A stretch of 63,400 nucleotides of DNA, taken from Burkholderia sp. L27(2015) (lineage in GTDB: Bacteria; Pseudomonadota; Gammaproteobacteria; Burkholderiales; Burkholderiaceae). The notes beneath the pieces were generated by a model. That model made no database searches. It had not been told where the DNA came from and worked only from the letters and a program-made list of their open reading frames with translations. This document shows, one piece after another, positions 54,144 to 62,954 of the stretch. The translations under genes were made by a program, and so were the position numbers. Positions within the stretch are counted from its first letter, which is position 1. Each line of letters begins with the position of its first letter. The stretch covers positions 708,948 to 772,347 of the forward strand of contig NZ_LMUX01000017.1 in assembly GCF_009765705.1 (NCBI RefSeq), given 5' to 3'.

Positions 54144-55531
54144 GGCGTCTCCTTGGTAACGTTGCTGGAAGCAGCGGGGCCTTCAGCCTGGGTCGCCGCG
54201 ACGCCTCGAACGGACTCGGTGGCATTGGCTGTCGGCGCAGTGCGCTCGCTTTTGCGCGCGGCTTTCAAGCCGCGCTTGAGGTCATCGATCAAATCGTCGA
54301 CATCTTCCAGCCCGATCGACAAACGAATGGTGCCCTCGGTAATCCCTGCACGTTGCAGCGCCTCGCGGTCCATCCGGAAATGTGTCGTGGAGGCCGGGTG
54401 TATCACCAGCGAGCGCGCGTCGCCCACATTGGCCAAATGCGAAAACAACGCGAGATTCTCTATAAAGCGGCGTCCCGCCGCTCGGTCGCCTTTGAGATTG
54501 AAGCTGAACACGGCGCCGCAACCGCGCGGCAGCAAGCGCTTGGCGAGTGCGTAATCGGGATGGCTGTCGAGCTCTGGATAAGCGACCGACTCCACCGCCT
54601 CGTGCCCGACCAGAAATTCGACCACGCGGCGCGTGTTGTCGATATGCCGCGCCATGCGCAGCGGCAGCGTCTCCACGCCCTGCAACAATTGCCAGGCCGC
54701 CTGCGGATGCAGGCATGCGCCAAAGTCGCGCAAGCCTTCGCGGCGCGCACGCAGCAAAAACGGCGCGACCGTGCTTTCTTCGGCAAACACCATGCCGTGA
54801 AAACCGTCATACGGTTCGGTCAATTCCGGGAAGCGGCCCGACGCGACATAATCGAAACATCCGCCGTCGACGACCACCCCGCCTATGGTGGTGCCGTGGC
54901 CGCCCAAAAATTTGGTCGCGGAATGATAGACCAGGTCGGCGCCGTGTTCGAACGGACGCAATAACCACGGCGTCGTAAACGTCGAATCGACCAGCAGCGG
55001 CACGCCGTGCTGATGCGCGATGTCGGCCACCGCGTCCAGATCGAGCACGTCGAGGCCCGGATTGCCGAGCGTCTCGCCGAACAACAGCCGCGTGTTGGGC
55101 CGGATCGCTGCGCGCCAAGCGTTCAGGTCGCGCGGATCGACGAAGGTCGTCTCGATGCCGAAGCGCGGCAACGTATAGTGCAGTAGATTATGCGAGCCGC
55201 CATACAAGGCCGCGGACGCGACAATATGGCAGCCCGCGCCCAGCAGCGTGACGATCGCCAAGTGCAGCGCCGCTTGCCCACTTGCCGTGGCAATCGCCCC
55301 GACGCCGTTCTCTAGCGCGGCCATGCGCTCTTCGAAGGCCGCGACGGTCGGGTTCGAAATGCGCGAATAAACGTGGCCCGCACGTTCCATATTGAATAGC
55401 GCCGCCGCATGGTCGGCGTCTTTGAAAACAAAGGACGTGGTCTGATAAATGGGCGTGGCGCGAGCGCCCGTCGCGGGGTCGGGCGATGCACCCGCGTGCA
55501 GCGTGAGGGTGTCGAAACGGTGACTAGGCAT
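54140..55531 (-). CDS. metY: O-acetylhomoserine sulfhydrylase-like PLP enzyme (MetY)
   Basis: The 463-residue protein is a Cys/Met metabolism PLP enzyme: FDTLTLHAGASPDPATGAR at the start, YSRISNPTVAAFEERMAALE, VDSTFTTPWLLRPFEHGAD and the PLP lysine in YHSATKFLGGHGTTIGG. It would form homocysteine or methionine-type thioethers from O-acetylhomoserine. It carries about 38 extra residues at the C-terminus, rich in Ala, Thr and Ser, after the family end near DDLKRGLKAA. Part of that tail overlaps the hydrolase start. Confidence 0.88.
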   Translation of the reverse strand: MPSHRFDTLTLHAGASPDPATGARATPIYQTTSFVFKDADHAAALFNMERAGHVYSRISNPTVAAFEERMAALENGVGAIATASGQAALHLAIVTLLGAGCHIVASAALYGGSHNLLHYTLPRFGIETTFVDPRDLNAWRAAIRPNTRLLFGETLGNPGLDVLDLDAVADIAHQHGVPLLVDSTFTTPWLLRPFEHGADLVYHSATKFLGGHGTTIGGVVVDGGCFDYVASGRFPELTEPYDGFHGMVFAEESTVAPFLLRARREGLRDFGACLHPQAAWQLLQGVETLPLRMARHIDNTRRVVEFLVGHEAVESVAYPELDSHPDYALAKRLLPRGCGAVFSFNLKGDRAAGRRFIENLALFSHLANVGDARSLVIHPASTTHFRMDREALQRAGITEGTIRLSIGLEDVDDLIDDLKRGLKAARKSERTAPTANATESVRGVAATQAEGPAASSNVTKETP

Positions 55532-55652
55532 GAGCGAATGTGTCTCCTGATAGGGGCGGCCGACCTGACTTACCCTAGGACGGGCGAAGCGACTTTCCTT
55601 TTACTGGGCTTTACGCTAGCATCAAACAACATATTAATGCAGGAGGGGGACC

Positions 55653-56108
55653 ATGAAAGTTAGCGACATACTGAAAGTAAAAGGCAGCGCTCTTTTCACG
55701 GTGACGCCGGACACAACGCTACAGCAAGCGATCGATTCGATGGCCGAACGTGATATCGGCTCGTTGGTTGTCATGGAGTACGGTGACCTGGTCGGGATGC
55801 TGACCTTTCGCGAAATCATCATCATTCTGCGCGAGAATAAGGGGTCGGTCGGCACCACGACGATTCGCAAGGTGATGGACGACCATCCGCTCACTTGTAC
55901 GCCGGAAACGGATGTCAACGAAGTCCGGCGCATGATGCTCGAACGTCACGCGCGCTATCTGCCGGTGCTGGAGAACCGCACGCTGATGGGCGTTATCTCG
56001 TTCTATGACGTTGCTCGCGCAGTGGTCGAGGAGCAGGGTTTTGAAAACCGCATGCTCAAGGCGTATATTCGCGATTGGCCGGAAGAACAGGAAGGGCAGC
56101 CGGGCTGA
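55653..56108 (+). CDS. CBS-domain pair protein
   Basis: The 151-residue protein consists of two CBS motifs (about residues 8-62: FTVTPDTTLQQAIDSMAERDIGSLVVM; and 73-130: TCTPETDVNEVRRMMLERHARYLPV). Such stand-alone pairs bind adenosyl ligands and may regulate partners. A very strong AGGAGGGGG ribosome site precedes the ATG and an intrinsic terminator follows, so it is a single-gene unit that is likely well expressed. Confidence 0.9.
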   Translation: MKVSDILKVKGSALFTVTPDTTLQQAIDSMAERDIGSLVVMEYGDLVGMLTFREIIIILRENKGSVGTTTIRKVMDDHPLTCTPETDVNEVRRMMLERHARYLPVLENRTLMGVISFYDVARAVVEEQGFENRMLKAYIRDWPEEQEGQPG

Positions 56109-56133
56109 TCCCCTGGCCGAAGTCACTGCCGCC

Positions 56134-56166
56134 AAAAAAAGCGTGCGCGTAGCGCGCTTTTTTTTT
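56134..56166 (+). terminator. Intrinsic terminator of the CBS gene
   Basis: AAAAAAAGCGTGCGC and GCGCGCTTTTTTTTT form a stem (one mismatch) with a short GTA loop, followed by a nine-base T-run on the plus strand. The A-run on the other side could make it work in both directions. It begins 26 bp after the CBS stop codon. Confidence 0.85.
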
Positions 56167-56245
56167 GTCCGAGTGCGTCACAATGTGCGCTCCATAAGTA
56201 CGCTGCATAAGCAGTCTCACAAGCACTCTCATAAGCGACCTCCCA

Positions 56246-58186
56246 GTGTCCGAATCGACTCATCCTGTTGACGCACCGCCTGCCGCCGCTGGACATAGCC
56301 AAGGTCGCCTGATGCGCGAAAGGCGCTTCGCGCCGTTTTTCTGGACTCAGTTCCTTGGGGCCATGAACGACAACGTTTTTAAAATCGGCTTCACGTCGCT
56401 GGTCACGTATCAAACCGCGATGTTCACTGGCGTCGACGGCGCAAGCGCGGCATTTATTATCTCCGCCATTTTTATCGTGCCTTTTGTTTTGTTTTCAGCT
56501 ACCTCGGGGCAGGTTGCCGATAAATTCGACAAAGCGTTCATGACACGGCTGGTCAAGAATTTTGAAATTATCGTGATGGTCGTGGGGGCCGTCGGGTTCT
56601 ATCTACACAGCGCCGCGCTTCTCTATGTGTGTACGTTTGCGATGGGTGTGCATTCGACCGTGTTCGGCCCGGTCAAATATGCCTATCTGCCGCAGCATCT
56701 GGCGAAAAGCGAATTGGTGGGCGGCAATGGCCTGGTCGAAATGGGCACTTTCGTTGCGATCCTGATCGGCACGATCATCGGTGGGGCGGCCGGTGGCATG
56801 GGCGTCTATGGGGCCGACGCGCTGGCCGCCGGTTGCATCGGGCTTGCGGTCATGGGGCGGCTGGTTTCATCAGGCGTCCCGGTTTCGCCGGCTTCCCAGC
56901 CGGATCTGAAAATCAACTGGAATCCGGTGACCGAGACGTGGCGGAACCTGCGTCTGGCGCGCCAAGACCGCACGGTATTCCTCAGCCTGTTGGGCATTTC
57001 GTGGCTCTGGTTCGTGGGCGCGACCTACTTGACCTCGTTTTTTAATTTCGCCAAATTGGTGTTGTCGGGCAACGCGGATGTCGTGACGATGTTGCTGGGT
57101 ACGTTCTCGGTCGGCATCGGGCTCGGGTCGGTGTTGTGCGAAAAGCTGTCGGGGCGACGGATTGAAATCGGCCTGGTGCCGCTGGGTTCGATCGGTATGA
57201 GCGTGTTCGGCATCGATCTGTATTTTGCGAGCCGCCACGCCGCGGTGATGCCGCAGTTGCTCAACGTCGGCGAGTTCCTCTCTTACGCGGGGCACTGGCG
57301 CGTGCTGGCGGATCTGTTCCTGCTCGCCCTGTTTGGCGGCCTCTACAGCGTGCCGCTATATGCATTGATCCAAAGCCGCAGCCAGCCTACCCATCGGGCA
57401 CGCATCATTGCGGCGAACAATATCCTCAATTCGCTGTTCATGATTTCGTCGGCGGTGCTCGCGTTGGTGCTGTCGCATTTTGGTTTCACGATTCCCGAGT
57501 TGTTCCTGACCACGGCGCTGCTCAACGTGCTGGTGGCCGCCTACATTTATTCGCTGGTGCCGGAGTTTTTGCTGCGCTTTGTGATGTGGCTATTGCTGCA
57601 CACGATCTACCGAATGAAGACGCATGGCCTCGAACACATCCCCGAAAAGGGACCGTGCGTGCTGGTGTGCAATCACGTCAGTTTCGTCGATGCGGTGGTG
57701 ATAGGTGCGTTGGTGACACGGCCTGTACGCTTCGTGATGGATCACAGGATATACAACGCGCCTTTGTTGTCTTGGGCGTTTCGCACCGTTGGTGCGATTC
57801 CGATCGCGCCCGCGCATGAGGATGCTGCGCTGCTGGAGCGATCGTTTGGCGCCATCGCGGAGAAATTGCGCAACGGCGAAGTTGTATGCATTTTCCCAGA
57901 GGGAAAATTGACGCACGATGGCGAGATCAACGCGTTCAAACGGGGCGTACTGCGGGTGATCCAGGAGACGCCTAGCCCCGTGGTGCCGATGGCGTTACGC
58001 GGTTTGTGGGGCAGCGTTTTTTCGCGCGATGGTGGCTCGACCTCCAATCGGCCTTTCAGTCGGCCATTCCGACGCGGAATCTTGAATCGGCTCGAATTGG
58101 TTGCGGGCGCGCCGCTTGATCCGGCGACGGTTACTTCCGAGGAACTACAGCAGCGCGTGGGCGAACTACGTGGCGCATGGCGCTAA
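56246..58186 (+). CDS. LplT-like MFS transporter fused to a PlsC acyltransferase
   Basis: The 646-residue protein has an MFS part (about residues 20-430, RRFAPFFWTQFLGAMNDNVFK as in lysophospholipid transporters) and a PlsC-type acyltransferase (about 440-640) with CNHVSFVDAVV (HxxxxD), FPEGKLTHDGEI and VPMALRGLWGS. E. coli separates LplT from Aas, and Aas adds an AMP-binding domain that is absent here. A joint role in flipping and re-acylating lysophospholipids is the natural inference. The start may be the GTG at 56246 or the ATG at 56312. Confidence 0.85.
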   Translation: MSESTHPVDAPPAAAGHSQGRLMRERRFAPFFWTQFLGAMNDNVFKIGFTSLVTYQTAMFTGVDGASAAFIISAIFIVPFVLFSATSGQVADKFDKAFMTRLVKNFEIIVMVVGAVGFYLHSAALLYVCTFAMGVHSTVFGPVKYAYLPQHLAKSELVGGNGLVEMGTFVAILIGTIIGGAAGGMGVYGADALAAGCIGLAVMGRLVSSGVPVSPASQPDLKINWNPVTETWRNLRLARQDRTVFLSLLGISWLWFVGATYLTSFFNFAKLVLSGNADVVTMLLGTFSVGIGLGSVLCEKLSGRRIEIGLVPLGSIGMSVFGIDLYFASRHAAVMPQLLNVGEFLSYAGHWRVLADLFLLALFGGLYSVPLYALIQSRSQPTHRARIIAANNILNSLFMISSAVLALVLSHFGFTIPELFLTTALLNVLVAAYIYSLVPEFLLRFVMWLLLHTIYRMKTHGLEHIPEKGPCVLVCNHVSFVDAVVIGALVTRPVRFVMDHRIYNAPLLSWAFRTVGAIPIAPAHEDAALLERSFGAIAEKLRNGEVVCIFPEGKLTHDGEINAFKRGVLRVIQETPSPVVPMALRGLWGSVFSRDGGSTSNRPFSRPFRRGILNRLELVAGAPLDPATVTSEELQQRVGELRGAWR

Positions 58187-58237
58187 AATGGCGCGCCGGG
58201 GTTAAAATGGCGTTTTTCTCGTAGAGCGCGGCTAGCC

Positions 58238-59338
58238 ATGTCCGGTAATACCTTAGGTACTCTTTTCGCGGTCACCACTTTCGGCGAGTCGCATGGACCG
58301 GCCATCGGCTGCGTGATCGATGGCTGCCCGCCCGGGCTCGCGCTCACCGAAGCCGACATCCAGCTGGAACTCGATCGCCGCAAACCGGGCACTTCGCGCC
58401 ACGTCACGCAGCGCCAGGAAGCCGACCTGGTCGAGATCCTGTCCGGTGTGTACGAAGGTCACACCACCGGCACGCCGATTGCGCTGTTGATTCGTAACAC
58501 CGATCAGCGCAGCAAGGACTACGGCAATATCGCCGAAACCTTCCGGCCTGGCCACGCCGATTACACGTATTGGCAAAAATATGGCATTCGCGATCCGCGC
58601 GGCGGTGGCCGTTCTTCGGCGCGCCTGACCGCGCCCACTGTGGCCGCGGGCGCGGTCGCGAAGAAATGGCTGCGCGAAAAATTCGGCGTCGAGATCCGTG
58701 CGTATATGTCGGCACTGGGGCCCATTGAGATTCCGTTCGTGTCGTGGGATGCGGTGCGCGAGAATCCGTTTTTCGCGCCCAATGCCGAAATTGTCCCGCA
58801 ACTGGAAGAGTATATGGACGGCTTGCGCAAAGACGGCGATTCGGTCGGCGCGCGCATCAATGTGGTCGCCAGCGGTATGCCGGTGGGTCTGGGTGAGCCG
58901 TTGTTCGACCGGCTCGATGCCGATATTGCGCACGCGATGATGGGTATCAACGCGGTGAAAGGCGTGGAGATCGGAGCGGGATTTCGCTCGGTTGCACAAC
59001 ACGGCTCGGAGCACGGTGATGAAATGACCGAGAACGGTTTCTTGAGCAATAACGCGGGCGGGGTGCTGGGCGGGATTTCCACGGGGCAGGACCTGACCGT
59101 GTCGATTGCTATCAAGCCGACTTCCAGCATACGCACGCCGCGACACTCCATCGATAAGGCCGGGCAGCCCGCTGTCGTCGAGACCTTCGGGCGCCACGAT
59201 CCGTGCGTCGGAATACGCGCAACACCTATTGCCGAGGGCATGCTCGCATTGGTATTGATCGATCACGCGCTACGCCATCGGGCGCAGTGTGGGGAAGTGC
59301 AGGTGACCACGCCGAAGATTCCCGCGTCGGCTGGTTAG
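58238..59338 (+). CDS. aroC: Chorismate synthase
   Basis: The 366-residue enzyme has the three AroC signatures: [38 protein letters not shown] and the FMN/substrate region [30 protein letters not shown] in parts. It makes chorismate from EPSP with reduced FMN. It lies 51 bp after the LplT-PlsC gene in the same direction and ends in a repeat-rich spacer. Confidence 0.97.
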   Translation: MSGNTLGTLFAVTTFGESHGPAIGCVIDGCPPGLALTEADIQLELDRRKPGTSRHVTQRQEADLVEILSGVYEGHTTGTPIALLIRNTDQRSKDYGNIAETFRPGHADYTYWQKYGIRDPRGGGRSSARLTAPTVAAGAVAKKWLREKFGVEIRAYMSALGPIEIPFVSWDAVRENPFFAPNAEIVPQLEEYMDGLRKDGDSVGARINVVASGMPVGLGEPLFDRLDADIAHAMMGINAVKGVEIGAGFRSVAQHGSEHGDEMTENGFLSNNAGGVLGGISTGQDLTVSIAIKPTSSIRTPRHSIDKAGQPAVVETFGRHDPCVGIRATPIAEGMLALVLIDHALRHRAQCGEVQVTTPKIPASAG

Positions 59339-59364
59339 GCTGCATTTGCCGATCAGGCCGACCA

Positions 59365-59450
59365 GGCCGATCGCTAGCCCGACGTTTTCGGCCGGTCGCT
59401 AGGCCCGATGATCAGGCCGGTCGCTAGCCCAATCTTCGGCCGGTCGCTAG
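59365..59450. repeat. About 25-bp tandem repeat, four copies
   Basis: GGCCG(A/G)TCGCTAG begins at 59365, 59390, 59415 and 59438, with more variable 10-12 bp between copies (CCCGACG..., GCCCGATG..., CCCAATC...). It fills the spacer between the convergent aroC and ETF-QO genes. The interval is too short and too similar between units to be a CRISPR array. Confidence 0.9.
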
Positions 59451-59487
59451 CCCAGTGGCTAGGCCTACACGTCCTTTTGACCCGTGC

Positions 59488-61161
59488 TCACATGTTCGGA
59501 TAGTTGGGTCCGCCGCCGCCTTCGGGTGGAACCCACACGATATTCTGGCTCGGGTCCTTGATATCGCAAGTCTTGCAGTGCACACAGTTTTGCGCATTGA
59601 TCTGCAGACGGTCCGAGCCGTCCTCGTTCTTCACAAACTCATACACCGCGGCCGGGCAATAGCGCGCTTCCGGGCCCGCATATTTCGCCAGATTGAGACT
59701 GACCGGTACCGACGGATCCTTGAGCGTCAGGTGGGCCGGTTGGTTTTCCTCGTGATTGGTGTTCGAAATAAACACCGAGGACAAGCGGTCGAAGGTCAGT
59801 TTGCCGTCGGGTTTCGGATAGACGATAGGCGAATAGTCCGCCGCCGGGCGCAGGCATTCATGATCGGCATGCTTGTGATGCAGCGTCCAGGGGATCTTGC
59901 CGCCGAGCAGCTTTTGCTCGATGCCGACCATCAAGGTGCCCAGGTACAGCCCCTTGCTCATCCATTGCTTGAAGTTGCGCGCGCCATGTAATTCCTGATG
60001 CAGCCATGAGGTCTTGAACGCCTCGGGATACGCTTGCAGCTCGTCGGCCTGACGGCCGGCTTGCAACGCATCGAACGCCGCATCGGCCGCCAGCATGCCG
60101 GACTTGATCGCGGCATGGCTGCCCTTGATGCGCGAAGCATTCAGGAAGCCGGCATCGCAACCCACCAGCGCGCCGCCCGGGAACACCAGCTTGGGCAGTG
60201 ACATCAAGCCGCCGGCGGTAATGGCGCGCGCGCCATACGAGATGCGCTTACCGCCTTCGAGGAAGGTCCGTATCGCCGGATGCGTCTTGTAGCGCTGGAA
60301 TTCCTCGAACGGCGACAGATACGGGTTCTGATAACCGAGCCCGACCACAAAGCCGATCATCACCTGGTTGTTCTCCAAGTGATAAAGGAAGGAGCCGCCA
60401 TAGGTGTCGGTTTCCAGCGGCCAGCCTGCGGTGTGGATCACCAGCCCCGGCTGATGCTTGGCCGGATCGATCTCCCACAGCTCCTTGATGCCGATGCCGT
60501 ACGCTTGCGGGTCGCTGCCGGCATCCAGCTGGTATTTGTTGTTCAACTGCCGCCCGAGGTTGCCGCGTGCGCCTTCGCAAAACAGCGTGTACTTGGCGTG
60601 CAGCTCCATGCCGAGCTGAAAATGGTCGGTCGGTTCGCCGTTCTTGCCCAGGCCCAGGTTGCCGGTGGCAACTCCCTTGACCGAACCGTCGTCGTTGTAC
60701 AGCACTTCGGCCGCCGCAAACCCCGGAAAAATCTCGACACCGAGCGCCTCGGCCTGGGTACCCAGCCACCGTGCCACATTGGCCAAGCTGATCACGTAGT
60801 TGCCGTGGTTCTGGAAGATCGCCGGCAGCGCCCAGTTGGGCACTTTGCGCGCGCTGTCCCGGCCTAAGAACAGGAAACGATCTTCGCTGACCGGCGTGTT
60901 GAGCGGCGCGCCTTGCGCTTTCCAGTCGGGTATCAATTCGTTGAGCGCGATCGGGTCCATCACCGCGCCCGACAAAATATGGGCACCGATTTCAGAACCC
61001 TTTTCCAGAATACAGACGTTGCACTCGACGCCTGCCTCAGTGGCACGCTGTTTCAGACGTATCGCTGCCGACAGGCCGGCAGGGCCTCCTCCGACGATCA
61101 CCACGTCGTACTCCATCGCTTCGCGTGGGCCGTATTGCTCGATCAGGTTGCTGGGTGTCAT
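59488..61161 (-). CDS. Electron transfer flavoprotein-ubiquinone oxidoreductase
   Basis: The 557-residue membrane-associated flavoprotein has the N-terminal FAD loop YDVVIVGGGPAGLSAAIRLK, the GFAAAEVLYNDDGSVKGVATG region, SSVFISNTNHEENQPAHL, and the C-terminal 4Fe-4S site CVHCKTCDIKDPSQNI with a distal Cys before it (NAQNC). It passes electrons from ETF, reduced by acyl-CoA dehydrogenases, to ubiquinone. It is divergent from the SDR gene across 296 bp. Confidence 0.95.
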   Translation of the reverse strand: MTPSNLIEQYGPREAMEYDVVIVGGGPAGLSAAIRLKQRATEAGVECNVCILEKGSEIGAHILSGAVMDPIALNELIPDWKAQGAPLNTPVSEDRFLFLGRDSARKVPNWALPAIFQNHGNYVISLANVARWLGTQAEALGVEIFPGFAAAEVLYNDDGSVKGVATGNLGLGKNGEPTDHFQLGMELHAKYTLFCEGARGNLGRQLNNKYQLDAGSDPQAYGIGIKELWEIDPAKHQPGLVIHTAGWPLETDTYGGSFLYHLENNQVMIGFVVGLGYQNPYLSPFEEFQRYKTHPAIRTFLEGGKRISYGARAITAGGLMSLPKLVFPGGALVGCDAGFLNASRIKGSHAAIKSGMLAADAAFDALQAGRQADELQAYPEAFKTSWLHQELHGARNFKQWMSKGLYLGTLMVGIEQKLLGGKIPWTLHHKHADHECLRPAADYSPIVYPKPDGKLTFDRLSSVFISNTNHEENQPAHLTLKDPSVPVSLNLAKYAGPEARYCPAAVYEFVKNEDGSDRLQINAQNCVHCKTCDIKDPSQNIVWVPPEGGGGPNYPNM

Positions 61162-61457
61162 GAGTTTCTTATCTTATCGGTGCCGGTAGAATGTGGATTT
61201 TAACGGGTGTTTGGGTGTGGAATGAAATTCGAACGCTGCAAAGTATTGCATCGTCCGTTTTGCACGCCAGCGGTGCCCGCAGTCCCGCAGCCGAAATAGT
61301 GCTGATGCGCTAAGCTGAGGCGCGAGAGCGACTGCAATGGCACCTCAGCTTTTAGCACGTTCGTACTATTCAGGGAAGCGTAATTGGGAAAACGCGAGGA
61401 AAGCGCGAGGAACCCGCAATACGCAACCTTAACAAAAGCAATTGAAGGGAGGTCACA

Positions 61458-62231
61458 ATGGGTTGTTCGATCAATCTCGAGGGGAAAGTTGCACTGGTTA
61501 CTGGTGCATCGAGCGGTCTGGGCGCCCGCTTTGCGCATATCCTGGCACGCGCCGGCGCCAAGGTCGTCCTGGCTAGCCGCCGTGTCGAACGTCTCAAGGA
61601 ACTGCGCGCCGAAATCGAAGCGATGGGTGGCGCGGCGCACGTGGTGTCGCTCGACGTCACCGACCACGCAAGCATCAAGGCAGCGATCGCCCATGCGGAA
61701 ACGGAAGCCGGCACCATCGACATTCTGGTGAACAATTCGGGCGTGTCGACCACGCAAAAACTGGTCGATGTGACGCCGGAAGATTTCCAGTTCGTGTTCG
61801 ACACCAATACGCGCGGCGCGTTTTTTGTCGCGCAGGAAGTGGCCAAGCGGATGATACGGCGCGGCAATCTGAATGGCCAGCCGACCTATCGCATCATCAA
61901 CGTGGCATCGGTGGCGGGGCTGCGCGTGCTGCCGCAAATTGGGCTGTATTCGATGAGTAAAGCCGCAGTCATCCATATGACCAAGGCGATGGCGCAGGAG
62001 TGGGGCCGCCACGGCATCAACGTCAATGCGATTTGCCCCGGCTATATCGATACCGAAATCAATCATCATCACTGGTCCAGCGAAGGTGGCCAGAAGCTGT
62101 TGCAAATGCTGCCGCGCAAACGCGTGGGCAAGCCGGAAGATCTCGACGGGTTGATGTTGCTGCTCGCGGCCGATGAGTCGCAATTTATCAATGGGGCGGT
62201 GATTTCCGCCGACGATGGTTTCAGCGTTTAG
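61458..62231 (+). CDS. Short-chain dehydrogenase/reductase
   Basis: The 257-residue protein has the classical SDR motifs TGASSGLGARFA, NNSGVSTTQKL, the catalytic Ser in VASVAGL and YSMSKAAV (Tyr-xxx-Lys), plus VNAICPGYIDTEI. It is cytosolic and NAD(P)-dependent. It is followed 46 bp later by a thioesterase gene, and then by a CoA-transferase, so a role in fatty acid or hydroxyacyl-CoA metabolism is likely. A GGGAGG ribosome site precedes the ATG. Confidence 0.9.
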   Translation: MGCSINLEGKVALVTGASSGLGARFAHILARAGAKVVLASRRVERLKELRAEIEAMGGAAHVVSLDVTDHASIKAAIAHAETEAGTIDILVNNSGVSTTQKLVDVTPEDFQFVFDTNTRGAFFVAQEVAKRMIRRGNLNGQPTYRIINVASVAGLRVLPQIGLYSMSKAAVIHMTKAMAQEWGRHGINVNAICPGYIDTEINHHHWSSEGGQKLLQMLPRKRVGKPEDLDGLMLLLAADESQFINGAVISADDGFSV

Positions 62232-62277
62232 GTATTCGCTTTTAGATATTCTAAAAACGTTTTGGAAAGGGCCGGTA

Positions 62278-62694
62278 GTGAGCGATTTTCAGTTGGTCTA
62301 TGAATGTACGATGCCGTTGCGCTGGGGCGATATGGACGCCTTCGGCCACGTGAACAACACCAATTTTTTCCGGTACATGGAGCAGGCCCGTATCGAGTGG
62401 TTCGAGCAGATAGCGCCGCCGGGCACCGGTTTGGAAGGCACCGGCCCGGTGATCGTGAACGCCCGCATGACGTTTCTTCAGCAATTGCGCTATCCGGGAC
62501 AGATCTTGTGCCGCACGTTTGCGGGGCAAGTGGGACACAGCAGTTTCGAAACGCACTTCGAGCTGCGGCGCATCGATAAACCGGATGTGCTGGTGGCCGA
62601 AGGCGGCGCCAAGGTGGTGTGGATCGACTACGCGGGCGGGCGTTCGATACCGTTGCCCGACAGGCTGCGGATTTTGTTGGATGCCGCTGTCTGA
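62278..62694 (+). CDS. 4HBT/YbgC-type acyl-CoA thioesterase
   Basis: The 138-residue hotdog-fold protein has the 4-hydroxybenzoyl-CoA thioesterase signature RWGDMDAFGHVNNTNFFRYMEQAR, with the catalytic Asp, and SFETHFELRRID. It hydrolyses acyl-CoA esters. The GTG at 62278 with AAAGG seven bases upstream gives the normal length; a start at 62215 would overlap the SDR gene. It probably shares a transcript with the SDR gene. Confidence 0.88.
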   Translation: MSDFQLVYECTMPLRWGDMDAFGHVNNTNFFRYMEQARIEWFEQIAPPGTGLEGTGPVIVNARMTFLQQLRYPGQILCRTFAGQVGHSSFETHFELRRIDKPDVLVAEGGAKVVWIDYAGGRSIPLPDRLRILLDAAV

Positions 62695-62803
62695 CGTCCA
62701 GGGTTCCTCTGATTGCGCAATGCACAACTCCGGCTTACCCTATAGGACCCCGCATGAGTCACGCTTCAGGCGAGGCACGGCAGTCCCGGCCCTGCCTTAA
62801 TGT

Positions 62804-62891
62804 AAGTGAAGCAGCGCAAGTGAAGCAATGCAATGTAAAACAGTGCAACGTGACGCAGCGCAATGTGAAGTAGCGCGATGTGGTGTAGCGT
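62804..62891. repeat. 14-15 bp tandem repeat, six diverged copies
   Basis: aagtgaagcagcgc, aagtgaagcaatgc, aatgtaaaacagtgc, aacgtgacgcagcgc, aatgtgaagtagcgc and gatgtggtgtagcgt follow each other in the 260-bp spacer before the CoA-transferase gene. They are the most diverged array in the window. The spacer (62695-62954) has no supported gene. Confidence 0.85.
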
Positions 62892-62954
62892 AATCTTGCG
62901 GGGTGTAAAAAAGAGCGGGCCCATTAATCGAGATATGAGGGAAGAGGACTTTCG

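Noticed and set aside
59365-59450. Possible CRISPR-like repeat-spacer array
   Set aside because: The units are 23-25 bp head to tail with no unique spacers of 30 bp or more, and there are no cas genes. It is a tandem repeat.
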